Below are positions 1 to 6,514 of a stretch of DNA of 10,119 bases, one piece after another (positions within the stretch are counted from its first letter, which is position 1; the number at the start of each line of letters is the position of its first letter). The notes below the pieces were generated by a model. It did no database searches, had not been told where the DNA came from, and was given only the letters and a program-made list of their open reading frames with translations. Source of the DNA: Phycisphaerae bacterium (GTDB lineage Bacteria; Planctomycetota; Phycisphaerae; Sedimentisphaerales; Anaerohalosphaeraceae); assembly GCA_003567095.1 (NCBI GenBank), contig PXAQ01000239.1:1-10119 (forward strand), given 5' to 3'. The translations under genes were made by a program, and so were the position numbers.

Positions 1-975
1 CTTGCCACAGCGGCCGGTTTGATCGACTATCTGCGCAGCGAACCGGCCGTGCGCGATGCGGCGATATGGGACAACCCCTACGGCGAAGGCCTGACCATCG
101 ACACCGCCCACTACCGCATTTACACCACGCACCTGGAGCCGCTGATGCTGCGGCAGGTCCCGGCGTTTCTCGAATCGGCCTTTCGCGCCTACCAGCGTCA
201 ACTGCCGGTTGCGCTGAGCAGTCCCGAGCCGTTTGTTGTCTACCTGTTTGGCACACGCGACCAGTGGGAAGACTATACGCGCGACACCGCCGGCACAGAT
301 GCGACTGTCTACCTGCAAATAGAGGCCGGGGCCTACGTCGCCGACGGCGTGTGTGTGGCCTACAACATCGGCCGCCGCCAGACGCTTGCGATTCTCGGCC
401 ACGAGGGGTGGCACCAGTTCAATCAGCGGCTGTTTGTCTATCGCCTGCCGAGCTGGCTGGATGAGGGCATCGCGACCCTGTTTGAAACGTGCCGCTATGA
501 GCAGGGGCGATTTATCTTTGAGCCCGCTTCCAACCTGATGCGCCTCGGCTCGCTCAAACAGGCGATCATGCACAATCGCCTGATGCCGCTGGAAGAGCTG
601 CTGCTGCTCAACCCGGGACAATTACTCACCGATATCAACGGCAATTCGGACCGGGCGGCGACCTTTTATGCCCAGGTCTATGCGCTGGTGCGGTTTTTGC
701 GCGAGGCCGGCTACGGCACGCGCCTGCGGGCCTATGAGGCGCTGCTGCACGATGCCGCCGCCGGCAACTGGCCGCTGGACGAAAGACTGCTGCGCATCGC
801 GGCCGATCGCAGCGTGGCCCTGACCGTCAGTTGGAACCGGCAGGCCTCCCGGGCGCTGTTTTCGCATTATTTCGGCGATCATATGGACCGTATGAACGCC
901 GAGTACCGCGCATTTTGCAGCAAAATCACCTATCCGGTACGCCTCAGGCCCCCAGCGGCCGGCAATTCACGGTAA
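1..975 (+). CDS. DUF1570-like gluzincin metallopeptidase-family protein, 5'-truncated
   Basis: The frame is open to base 1 with no stop, so the true start probably lies outside the window. A TTG at 19 could serve as a start, but no ribosome binding site can be judged. Counting from that TTG, the protein has the zinc-peptidase motif HEGWH at residues 128-132, followed by a downstream Glu in WLDEGIA (E149). This is the HExxH plus Glu layout of gluzincins and of the DUF1570 / peptidase-MA-like proteins common in planctomycetes. The rest is mixed helix and strand with no transmembrane segment. A signal peptide, if present, would be upstream of the window. The inferred role is an extracytoplasmic zinc-dependent protease; the substrate is unknown. 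It ends with TAA 120 nt before the next gene and need not be cotranscribed with it. The fold call is fairly sure, the activity is not. Confidence 0.7.
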   Translation, partial: LATAAGLIDYLRSEPAVRDAAIWDNPYGEGLTIDTAHYRIYTTHLEPLMLRQVPAFLESAFRAYQRQLPVALSSPEPFVVYLFGTRDQWEDYTRDTAGTDATVYLQIEAGAYVADGVCVAYNIGRRQTLAILGHEGWHQFNQRLFVYRLPSWLDEGIATLFETCRYEQGRFIFEPASNLMRLGSLKQAIMHNRLMPLEELLLLNPGQLLTDINGNSDRAATFYAQVYALVRFLREAGYGTRLRAYEALLHDAAAGNWPLDERLLRIAADRSVALTVSWNRQASRALFSHYFGDHMDRMNAEYRAFCSKITYPVRLRPPAAGNSR

Positions 976-1010
976 TATCGGTTGCGATGTTGCGCTGGTT
1001 TTGGTATGGT

Positions 1011-1039
1011 TTGACGAGTCGGACGGTTTTGGGTAATTT
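1011..1039 (+). promoter_or_regulatory. Candidate sigma-70 promoter of the DUF4954 gene
   Basis: TTGACG (1011-1016) lies 17 nt before TAATTT (1034-1039), in the 119-nt gap before the DUF4954 start. The -35 is good and the -10 is poor (3 of 6), so this is only a candidate. The predicted leader would be about 50 nt. Confidence 0.3.
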
Positions 1040-1094
1040 GATCAGGTTTATAAAAGGATTTCTCAGAGTTTCATTTATGTAGAGAGCATCGCTT

Positions 1095-3293
1095 ATGGAT
1101 CGTGTCGTTATGAAGCCTGCCGGCAGTATCGGCAGACAGTTCGTTCCCGCCGAGTACCTGCATCCCGGCCACGACGAGTACACCCTGCGCAACCAGCAGA
1201 ACCCCCAACCCCTGCCGGCGTGGCGACAATTGCGCGCCGATGAGCTGGAGCTGCTGGTCAAAAACGGCAACAATGCCGAGAACTGGGACGAGCTGCTGGT
1301 CACCGATGAGTTTGACCCCGGCCAGGTCAAAAACAGCAGCTTTTTCGGGCTGGTGCGGATCGGACGGCTGGACAATGGGATTCTCGAACATCACGACCTG
1401 CAGCTTCCGACGGGGATCTGGAACAGTATGATCGTCGCCTGCGATATCGGCAATGACGTGGCGATTCATAATGTCAGCTATCTGGCGCACTTCATCATCG
1501 GCGACCGGTGCATGCTGGCCAATATCGACGAGATGCACACCACCAACCACGCCAAGTTCGGCAACGGTATCCTCAAAGACGGCGAGCCGGAAGACGTCCG
1601 CGTTTGGCTGGACCTGATGAACGAGGCCGGCGGACGCCGGGTGATGCCCTTTGACGGGATGATCGCCGCTGACGCCTATCTGTGGGCCAAATACCGCGAC
1701 GATGCGGCGATGCTCGAAAAATTCCAGCACTATACACAAACCAAGTTCGACGCGCGGCGCGGCTATTATGGCACGGTGGGCAATCATTGTGTCATAAAAA
1801 ATTCGCTGATTCTCAAAGACGTCAAGGTCGGCTCCAACGCCTATATCAAGGGCGCCAACAAGCTCAAAAATCTGACCATCAACTCCTCTGCCCAGGAACC
1901 AACACAGATCGGCGAGGGCGTCGAACTGGTCAACGGCATTATCGGCTACGGCTGTCACATCTTTTACGGCTGCAAGGCGGTGCGGTTTATGCTGTCAGAC
2001 CACTCCAATCTCAAGTACGGCGCCCGGCTGATCAACTCATTTCTCGGCGACAACTCGACGATTTCGTGCTGTGAGGCGCTGAACAACCTGATTTTTCCGG
2101 CCCACGAGCAGCACCACAACAATTCGTTCCTGATTGCCTCGGTCGTCCTGGGCCAAAGCAATATGGCTGCCGGGGCGACCATCGGCTCCAACCACAACAG
2201 CCGCGCCAACGACAACGAAGTTCAGGCCGGACGCGGCTTTTGGCCGGGATTGTGTACGAGCATCAAGCACTCCAGCCGCTTTGCCTCGTTTGTGCTGATG
2301 GCCAAAGGCGATTACCCGGCCGAGCTGGATGTGCCGCTGCCGTTTTGCCTGATCAACAACAACCCGGCCAAAGACCGCATTGAGATGATTCCGGCGTACT
2401 GGTGGTTGTTTAATATGTACGCCCTGGCGCGAAACTCATGGAAATATCAGCACCGCGACAAACGTTGCAACAAAGTCCAGCACATTGAGATCGACCCGCT
2501 GGCGCCCGACACGGTTGAAGAGATGCTGCACGCCCGCGGCCTGCTGGAGCTGTGGACGGGCAAGGCCGCCGCCCGACAGCAGGGACAATCGCCTGAGGAC
2601 ATCGGCGATAAGGATTTACGACGGCGCGGGCGCGAGCTGCTCAACGACCCCTCCGAAACCATCGACGCGCTCGAGGTGCTCGGCGAAAACATCGAAAAGT
2701 CCTGCCGCGACGCGCTGGTCTGCAAGCCGCAGCAAGGCTACCATGCCTATGGACAGATGCTGCATTATTACGCGATGAATAATCTGATGGCGTACCTGGA
2801 GGCCGACCCCGACACAACCTTTGACACGATGCAAAACGCCCTGAAAGGCCCGCGCCAATCGCAATGGGTCAATCTCGGCGGCCAGCTTGTACCGGCAGAC
2901 GATGTGGACAGATTGCGGGCCGACATCGGCGCCGGCGTGCTGGACTCGTGGGAGGCCATTCATCGCCGCTACGACGCGCTGTGGCAGGCCTATCCGCTGG
3001 AAAAACAAAAACACGCCTTTGCCGTGCTGTGCGATCTTTACAGCGGTACGGTTACGCAAGAGCAGTGGCGCAATGCGCTGCAGCAATCCTCCGCAATACA
3101 GGAGTTTATCTGCGAGCAGGTGTATCAAACGCGAAAGAAAGATCATGAAAATCCCTTCCGTCAGGCGACCTATCGCAATCTTGACGAAATGAACGCCGCC
3201 ATCGGAACAGTCGATGACAACGACTTTGTCCGACAAGTACGTGAAGATACCGAGGCCTATAAGCAGCGCATCGAAACACTATTAGAGGCTTAA
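1095..3293 (+). CDS. DUF4954 family protein (left-handed beta-helix, acyltransferase-like)
   Basis: A 732-aa protein matching the layout of the DUF4954 family, large proteins of Bacteroidetes, spirochaetes and planctomycetes with no settled function. Residues about 50-95 carry the opening motif (NGNNAENWDELLV, then FFGLVRIG). Residues about 95-400 are rich in short strand repeats of hexapeptide type, such as IGDRCMLANIDEM, VGNHCVIKNSLI and VGSNAYIKG, as in sugar acyltransferases and nucleotidyltransferases. A conserved-looking stretch around 405-425 (AELDVPLPFCLINNNPAKD) precedes an alpha-helical C-terminal half. No signal peptide or membrane segment is seen, so it is probably cytosolic. The start at 1095 has only a weak AGAGAG site (1081-1086) 8 nt upstream. 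The next gene is a SIS sugar-phosphate protein, which suggests work on a phosphosugar or nucleotide sugar. Family call is sure; biochemical role is inferred. Confidence 0.88.
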   Translation: MDRVVMKPAGSIGRQFVPAEYLHPGHDEYTLRNQQNPQPLPAWRQLRADELELLVKNGNNAENWDELLVTDEFDPGQVKNSSFFGLVRIGRLDNGILEHHDLQLPTGIWNSMIVACDIGNDVAIHNVSYLAHFIIGDRCMLANIDEMHTTNHAKFGNGILKDGEPEDVRVWLDLMNEAGGRRVMPFDGMIAADAYLWAKYRDDAAMLEKFQHYTQTKFDARRGYYGTVGNHCVIKNSLILKDVKVGSNAYIKGANKLKNLTINSSAQEPTQIGEGVELVNGIIGYGCHIFYGCKAVRFMLSDHSNLKYGARLINSFLGDNSTISCCEALNNLIFPAHEQHHNNSFLIASVVLGQSNMAAGATIGSNHNSRANDNEVQAGRGFWPGLCTSIKHSSRFASFVLMAKGDYPAELDVPLPFCLINNNPAKDRIEMIPAYWWLFNMYALARNSWKYQHRDKRCNKVQHIEIDPLAPDTVEEMLHARGLLELWTGKAAARQQGQSPEDIGDKDLRRRGRELLNDPSETIDALEVLGENIEKSCRDALVCKPQQGYHAYGQMLHYYAMNNLMAYLEADPDTTFDTMQNALKGPRQSQWVNLGGQLVPADDVDRLRADIGAGVLDSWEAIHRRYDALWQAYPLEKQKHAFAVLCDLYSGTVTQEQWRNALQQSSAIQEFICEQVYQTRKKDHENPFRQATYRNLDEMNAAIGTVDDNDFVRQVREDTEAYKQRIETLLEA

Positions 3294-3314
3294 AGTCAAA
3301 TGTAAAACCTTATA

Positions 3315-3352
3315 AAGCTCTCCCCCTGTTAAGGGCCAGTACCCGAGAATCG
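3315..3352 (+). repeat. Direct repeat copy 1 of 2 (38 bp)
   Basis: Begins AAGCTCTCCCCCTG and matches 3360-3397 at 32 of 38 positions. The changes destroy the hairpin that is perfect in copy 2, so this looks like a decayed copy of the left end. Confidence 0.7.
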
Positions 3353-3359
3353 CAACTAC

Positions 3360-3397
3360 AAGCTCTCCCCCTGCGAAGGGGGAGTACCCGCGAAGCG
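3360..3397 (+). repeat. Direct repeat copy 2 of 2 (38 bp)
   Basis: The intact partner of 3315-3352. It carries the 8-bp perfect hairpin 3365-3384 and the first part of the GAA-loop hairpin 3387-3399. The two copies start 45 bp apart. Confidence 0.7.
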
Positions 3398-3586
3398 GGG
3401 GAGGGGGTATAAAAACAAGGAAAATTCGATGGCCGCGAAGCGGCCAAATGGGAACAGATAGTAACGACGAACGAACACGGGGTGACGCAACCACCCCCGC
3501 CCTGCTGGCGCAGGACGTCCCCTCCTTGAAAAAAGGAGGGGAGCTGAATAAAAGTTCGTAGGATGGATTTCATAAAGGACACTCGA

Positions 3587-4603
3587 ATGAACGTAGAAAA
3601 CGCCAAATACGCAAAGTACGCACTGGTGCAGGAGATGATGGACATGGTCGGCGTGGTCAAAGACTTTGACCGCGATCAGACCCGGGACGTAGCCGCACAG
3701 ATCGCCGCCGTCGGCAAACTGCTGATGACCGGCGAAGGCTCCAGCCGCATCTTCCCGGCCAAGAACGCCATTCGCAAGGCCCTGACGCGAGGACTGGATG
3801 TGAGCCTGCACACCGAAGGCTCGCGGCAGGCGTATCAATACGACCTGTCAAAGTTCGCCGTCTTCTGCGCGTCCAATTCTGGTCGCACCAAAGAAGTCGT
3901 CCTGCTGGCCAAAAAACTTGCCGAGAGGGGCAACGCCCATCGTTTCTGCCTGTCGGCCAATCCCGATACGCTTCTGGAAAAAGCCTGCTCAAAGGGGTTT
4001 GTCCTGACCTGCGGCTGGGAGCAGGCCGTTGCGGCCACCAAAAGCGTCGTCGAGCAGGCCTTGTTTTACGAATCCATCGTGCGGCACATCGACGGCTCAA
4101 TCGATGAGCTGGACTGCGCGGCGCTGGCCGGCAAGATCGAGACGGCCCTGACACAGCCGATTGACGAAACCATTGTCGCCGCCGCCGTCAAAGCCCCCAC
4201 ACTTTATTTTGCCGGCTACAACGACGGCGTCGCCGAGGAGCTTCGGCTCAAAACCAACGAAATCACCCGCAAAAAGAGCGACTTTCTCGAAGGAACGTAC
4301 GCCGTCCACGGCATCGAAGAAGTGATGGACCCGCAGGATGTGGTCTTCGTCATCGACCCCATCGCCGAGGAAGAAGAAAAATTTGAAGAGGTCCTCGTCA
4401 AAGGCGTCGGCCTGAAGATCGTCGCCATCGCCGCGCGTGATACGCGGTTTAAGACGATTCGCGTGCCGGACGCCTGGCCGCTGAATCCGTATGTCTTTCT
4501 GTGTGCCGGCTGGAATCTGCTGGTCGAGATCGGGTTGGCCCTGAACATCGACCTTGACAAACCCGAACGCGCGCGTAAAGTCGGCAATGAGTTAGTCGAG
4601 TAG
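3587..4603 (+). CDS. Double SIS-domain sugar-phosphate isomerase / binding protein (GlmS isomerase-like)
   Basis: A 338-aa cytosolic protein with two SIS domains. The first (about residues 25-165) has the phosphosugar-binding turn TGEGSS at 48-53 and SNSGRTKE at 96-103. The second (about 190-320) has a LEGTYAVHGIEE segment (E235, H241), which resembles the catalytic Glu/His region of GlmS and AgaS/FrlB-type proteins, and a tail (LDKPERARKV) like the GlmS end. The glutaminase domain of GlmS is absent, so it would act as a stand-alone isomerase, deaminase or deglycase on an aminosugar or similar phosphate; the substrate is unknown. I chose ATG 3587 over ATG 3563 because AAGGA at 3575-3579 sits 7 nt before it. 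It follows the DUF4954 gene and precedes hypB by 20 nt, suggesting one transcript. Confidence 0.85.
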   Translation: MNVENAKYAKYALVQEMMDMVGVVKDFDRDQTRDVAAQIAAVGKLLMTGEGSSRIFPAKNAIRKALTRGLDVSLHTEGSRQAYQYDLSKFAVFCASNSGRTKEVVLLAKKLAERGNAHRFCLSANPDTLLEKACSKGFVLTCGWEQAVAATKSVVEQALFYESIVRHIDGSIDELDCAALAGKIETALTQPIDETIVAAAVKAPTLYFAGYNDGVAEELRLKTNEITRKKSDFLEGTYAVHGIEEVMDPQDVVFVIDPIAEEEEKFEEVLVKGVGLKIVAIAARDTRFKTIRVPDAWPLNPYVFLCAGWNLLVEIGLALNIDLDKPERARKVGNELVE

Positions 4604-4623
4604 CCAACACCACAGGAAGCCCT

Positions 4624-5271
4624 ATGAAAGTCTCACTGAATCAAAAAATCCTGAGTCGAAACGACCAACTCGCCCAAAAAAATCGAGCGTTTTTCGCCGA
4701 GCACAACATTTTGTGTCTGAATGTTATCTCCTCGCCCGGTTCGGGCAAGACAACCCTCTTAGCCCGCACCATTGAGCACCTGCGCGACCGGCTGAAAATC
4801 GGCGTCATCGAAGGCGACATCCGCACCGACCACGACGCCCGCCGAATCCGCGAAACCGGCGCCGAGGCCGTGCAGATTGAAACCGAAGGGGCCTGCCATC
4901 TCAGCGCCGAACAGGTCGCAGGCGCGTTGAAGAAAATGGATTCCAGCTCAATGGATGTAATTTTCATCGAAAACGTCGGAAATCTGGTCTGCCCTTCAGC
5001 CTTTGATCTGGGCGAAGCGGGGCGGGTCGTGCTGCTCAGCGTCCCCGAAGGCGACGACAAGCCGGCCAAATACCCCGGCACATTCGCCGGGGCTGATATC
5101 GTAATCATCAACAAGATTGACCTGGTCGATTATATCCCGTTCCGAATGGAGCGGGTATTGGCCGATATCCAAGCCGTCAACCCCGACGCGGCCATCCTGC
5201 AACTCTCGGCGGAAACCGGCCAGGCAATGGACGCCTGGTGCGACTGGCTGCGAACAAAGCGCTGCGTCTGA
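4624..5271 (+). CDS. hypB: Hydrogenase/urease nickel incorporation GTPase HypB
   Basis: A 215-aa SIMIBI-class GTPase that helps load nickel into [NiFe]-hydrogenase, usually with HypA. Visible motifs are the P-loop SSPGSGKTT (36-44), the EGDIRTDHDA switch region, the metal site residues C91-H92 (GACHLS) and C123 (ENVGNLVCP), and the base-recognition motif NKID (163-166). The C-H-C set corresponds to the G-domain metal site of E. coli HypB. The N-terminal CxxCGC nickel site of E. coli HypB and the His-rich stretch of some other HypBs are missing, as in many short HypBs. An AGGAAG site (4614-4619) precedes the ATG. No hypA, other hyp genes, hydrogenase or urease genes are in the window, so the client enzyme must be encoded elsewhere. 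Its neighbours, SIS and ArfB, give no hint of the client. Confidence 0.93.
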   Translation: MKVSLNQKILSRNDQLAQKNRAFFAEHNILCLNVISSPGSGKTTLLARTIEHLRDRLKIGVIEGDIRTDHDARRIRETGAEAVQIETEGACHLSAEQVAGALKKMDSSSMDVIFIENVGNLVCPSAFDLGEAGRVVLLSVPEGDDKPAKYPGTFAGADIVIINKIDLVDYIPFRMERVLADIQAVNPDAAILQLSAETGQAMDAWCDWLRTKRCV

Positions 5272-5350
5272 AAAAGGGCCAGACGGACCCGAAGCGGCCA
5301 GAAATACCACACTATCGCGCGAGTTTTATAGAAACGGTAAGGATGCTCAG

Positions 5351-5782
5351 ATGATGGATGTGCAAATCAATGGCAACTTGGTTATTCCGGAAAGCTGTCT
5401 ACGTTTCCAGACCAGCCGCAGCAGCGGTCCCGGCGGCCAGAACGTCAACAAGCTCAACACCCGCGTGACGGTAATCTTTGATCCGGCAAGCTGCCCGACG
5501 CTGACAGGCGCGCAAAAACAACGCCTTTTCAAAAGACTCGCCTCCCGGATCGACAAGGACGGCTGTTTGCGTATCTCCTCACAGCGCTATCGCCGACAGC
5601 ACGCCAACAGGCAGGATGCTCTGGACCGCCTGGAAGGGCTGATTGCCCAAGCCGTCAAGCCGCCGGTCAAACGACTCCGCACCGCGGTTCCCAACAGCGC
5701 AATCCGCAAGCGGCTGGAGCAGAAAAAACAACGTTCTCAGATCAAACGCCTGCGATCCAAACGAGATCTCGATAAAGAATAG
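5351..5782 (+). CDS. arfB: Peptidyl-tRNA hydrolase ArfB (YaeJ-type ribosome rescue factor)
   Basis: A 143-aa class-I release-factor-like protein. It has the catalytic GGQ loop at residues 28-30 (SSGPGGQNVNK) and a lysine/arginine-rich C-terminal tail (residues about 115-140), the part that in ArfB enters the empty mRNA channel of stalled ribosomes. It lacks the codon-recognition domains of RF1/RF2, so it should release nascent peptides from non-stop ribosomes without a codon. The start is ATG 5351 with TAAGGA (5338-5343) 7 nt upstream; ATG 5354 is an alternative one codon on. The frame continues upstream to ATG 5117 inside hypB, but that part is the hypB overlap and not family-like. It lies 79 nt after hypB, probably cotranscribed. 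Confidence 0.93.
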   Translation: MMDVQINGNLVIPESCLRFQTSRSSGPGGQNVNKLNTRVTVIFDPASCPTLTGAQKQRLFKRLASRIDKDGCLRISSQRYRRQHANRQDALDRLEGLIAQAVKPPVKRLRTAVPNSAIRKRLEQKKQRSQIKRLRSKRDLDKE

Positions 5783-5852
5783 CATGTAACATACCCTTCT
5801 TGGGGGTTCATGATAAAAAAATGATTTTTTTGCGATTTTTTTAAAAAAAGGG

Positions 5853-5880
5853 TTGACAGATTCTTTTTTTTTAGTTTATT
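5853..5880 (+). promoter_or_regulatory. Sigma-70 promoter of the cold-shock gene with A/T-tract upstream region
   Basis: A perfect -35 TTGACA (5853-5858) is followed after 16 nt by TTTATT (5875-5880, 4 of 6). Just upstream lie A7 (5815-5821), T7 (5825-5831), T7 (5836-5842) and A7 (5843-5849), which could act as an UP element and bend the DNA. Transcription would start near 5887, giving a leader of about 97 nt. Confidence 0.65.
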
Positions 5881-5900
5881 GTGCATCATGTGTTGAAAGG

Positions 5901-5922
5901 TCGTTCTCATCCCTCGGAACGG
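5901..5922 (+). promoter_or_regulatory. Small hairpin in the cold-shock mRNA leader
   Basis: CGTTC (5902-5906) pairs with GAACG (5917-5921) across a 10-nt loop, with a U-G pair possible outside. It is weak, but lies in the leader that cold-shock genes often use as a temperature-sensitive structure. Confidence 0.35.
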
Positions 5923-5956
5923 CTTTGTATAGATGGTGAGGGAAATTCGGCAAAGC

Positions 5957-5977
5957 GGGCTGTTTGAGCCCAAGGAG
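5957..5977 (+). promoter_or_regulatory. Hairpin abutting the Shine-Dalgarno site of the cold-shock gene
   Basis: GGGCT (5957-5961) and AGCCC (5967-5971) form a perfect 5-bp stem with loop GTTTG. The ribosome binding site AAGGAG begins at the next base (5972-5977) and lies 6 nt before GTG 5984. Stem opening or stacking could affect ribosome access. Confidence 0.5.
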
Positions 5978-5983
5978 AGTCAC

Positions 5984-6190
5984 GTGAGTGTTGGTACAGT
6001 AAAATGGTTCAACGAGAAGAAGGGTTTTGGGTTTATTACTCCCGATGACGGTGGCGATGACCTGTTCATCCATCACACCAATATCGCAGCCCAGGGCTTT
6101 CGGACGTTGAAGGACGGTCAGCGAGTCGAGTATGAAGCGGCGCAGGGCAAGAAAGGAATGGAAGCGACGGGTGTCAAGCCTGTTGAATAA
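5984..6190 (+). CDS. Cold-shock domain protein (CspA family)
   Basis: A 68-aa single cold-shock domain that binds single-stranded RNA and DNA and acts as an RNA chaperone. RNP1 is KGFGFI (residues about 13-18) and RNP2 is DLFIHH (about 27-32); the start [12 protein letters not shown] is typical of the family. The length matches CspA-type proteins. The chosen start is GTG 5984 because AAGGAG at 5972-5977 is 6 nt upstream and the product begins at the usual family position. An in-frame ATG at 5933 would add 17 residues unlike the family and has no matching ribosome site. It is monocistronic, with its own promoter and terminator. Whether it is cold-induced or constitutive cannot be read directly, though the roughly 97-nt leader is compatible with cold control. 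Confidence 0.95.
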   Translation: MSVGTVKWFNEKKGFGFITPDDGGDDLFIHHTNIAAQGFRTLKDGQRVEYEAAQGKKGMEATGVKPVE

Positions 6191-6214
6191 TGGTATTCTT
6201 GCATTTGCACACGA

Positions 6215-6247
6215 CGGGCCTGCTGAACGAAGCAGGCCTGTTTTTTT
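6215..6247 (+). terminator. Intrinsic terminator of the cold-shock gene
   Basis: A 10-bp GC-rich stem (6215-6224 with 6231-6240, one G-U pair) with loop GAACGA is followed directly by seven T residues (6241-6247). It ends the cold-shock transcript 24 nt past the stop codon. Confidence 0.93.
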
Positions 6248-6292
6248 GGGGAGTATCGAAAATACACCGGATATTCTGATCGGTTATTTTAT

Positions 6293-6321
6293 TTGAAAAT
6301 TAGGTAATATTCCTAATTAAT
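6293..6321 (+). promoter_or_regulatory. Candidate promoter with overlapping dyad upstream of the histidine kinase
   Basis: TTGAAA (6293-6298) and ATTAAT (6316-6321) are 17 nt apart. Between them lies a perfect dyad with 7-bp arms, AATTAGG (6298-6304) and CCTAATT (6312-6318), separated by 7 nt. This placement would suit a repressor operator. Both calls are tentative in AT-rich DNA. Confidence 0.4.
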
Positions 6322-6330
6322 CAGGACACC

Positions 6331-6347
6331 TGTTATTGCCGATAACA
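6331..6347 (+). other. Short hairpin in the kinase leader
   Basis: TGTTAT and ATAACA form a perfect 6-bp stem around loop TGCCG. The function is unknown; it could be a second operator half or an mRNA structure. Confidence 0.4.
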
Positions 6348-6377
6348 AAACAACTGCACATCGGTATAAGCAGATAC

Positions 6378-6406
6378 GAGCGATTCAGAAGTGAGTCGCT
6401 CCTTTT
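6378..6406 (+). terminator. Terminator/attenuator-like hairpin in the kinase leader
   Basis: GAGCGATTC (6378-6386) pairs with GAGTCGCTC (6393-6401) over 9 bp, including one G-U, with loop AGAAGT. A short TTTT (6403-6406) follows after one base. The U-tract is weak, so it may only attenuate. It lies between the candidate promoter and the kinase start. Confidence 0.4.
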
Positions 6407-6424
6407 AGTTTGAGGATATAAAAG

Positions 6425-6514
6425 ATGAAGTTTTTTATTAACTTTAAAGCAAAAAAACGAAGTGAGAGGGATAGGCTATGCAACACTCTGACGAAGTTGA
6501 AAATCGCGATGTAA
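6425..6514 (+). CDS. Possible 29-codon leader ORF overlapping the kinase start
   Basis: ATG 6425 has TGAGGA (6411-6416) 8 nt upstream, and the frame runs to TAA 6512-6514, overlapping the first 37 bases of the kinase gene in another frame. The product begins MKFFINFKAKKR and is basic, with no recognisable family. It could couple translation to the kinase or be a chance frame. Confidence 0.25.
   Translation: MKFFINFKAKKRSERDRLCNTLTKLKIAM

Larger units (their letters stand above)
3315..3545. repeat. Palindrome-rich intergenic repeat, MITE-like
   Basis: This stretch fills most of the gap between the DUF4954 and SIS genes. It holds at least five perfect hairpins: 3365-3384 (CTCCCCCT, GCGA loop), 3387-3399 (CCCGC, GAA loop), 3430-3446 (TGGCCGC, GAA loop), 3501-3514 (CCTGC, TGGC loop) and 3518-3542 (10-bp arms TCCCCTCCTT / AAGGAGGGGA). 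The left end AGCTCTCCCCCT (present twice, at 3316 and 3361) is an imperfect inverted copy of the right end AGGAGGGGAGCT (3534-3545), with 10 of 12 bases matching. There is no transposase and no long reading frame of its own on the + strand. This composition fits a non-autonomous mobile or REP-type intergenic repeat. No clear target-site duplication was found, so mobility is an inference. Confidence 0.65.

Noticed and set aside
1071..1958. A 295-codon open frame on the minus strand opposite the DUF4954 gene
   Set aside because: It lies wholly antisense to a well-supported family protein, has no recognisable domain, and such frames are expected from codon bias in GC-rich genes.
2616..3236. A 206-codon minus-strand frame opposite the 3' part of the DUF4954 gene
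   Set aside because: Antisense shadow with no family features and no ribosome binding context worth noting.
3360..3542. CRISPR-like array from the repeated hairpins
   Set aside because: The repeated units differ from each other, there is no regular spacer length, and no cas genes are present.
3356..3838. Minus-strand open frames crossing the palindromic repeat
   Set aside because: They run through the hairpin-rich element and antisense to the SIS gene; the translations are low-complexity and match no family.
5117..5350. Upstream extension of the arfB frame into hypB
   Set aside because: The extra 78 residues are the alternate-frame reading of hypB and do not resemble release-factor proteins; ATG 5351 has its own ribosome site and begins at the normal family position.
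5815..5831. A7-TGA-T7 as a terminator for arfB
   Set aside because: The stem is only A-T pairs with a 3-nt loop, too unstable for intrinsic termination; it fits better as part of the A/T-tract promoter region.
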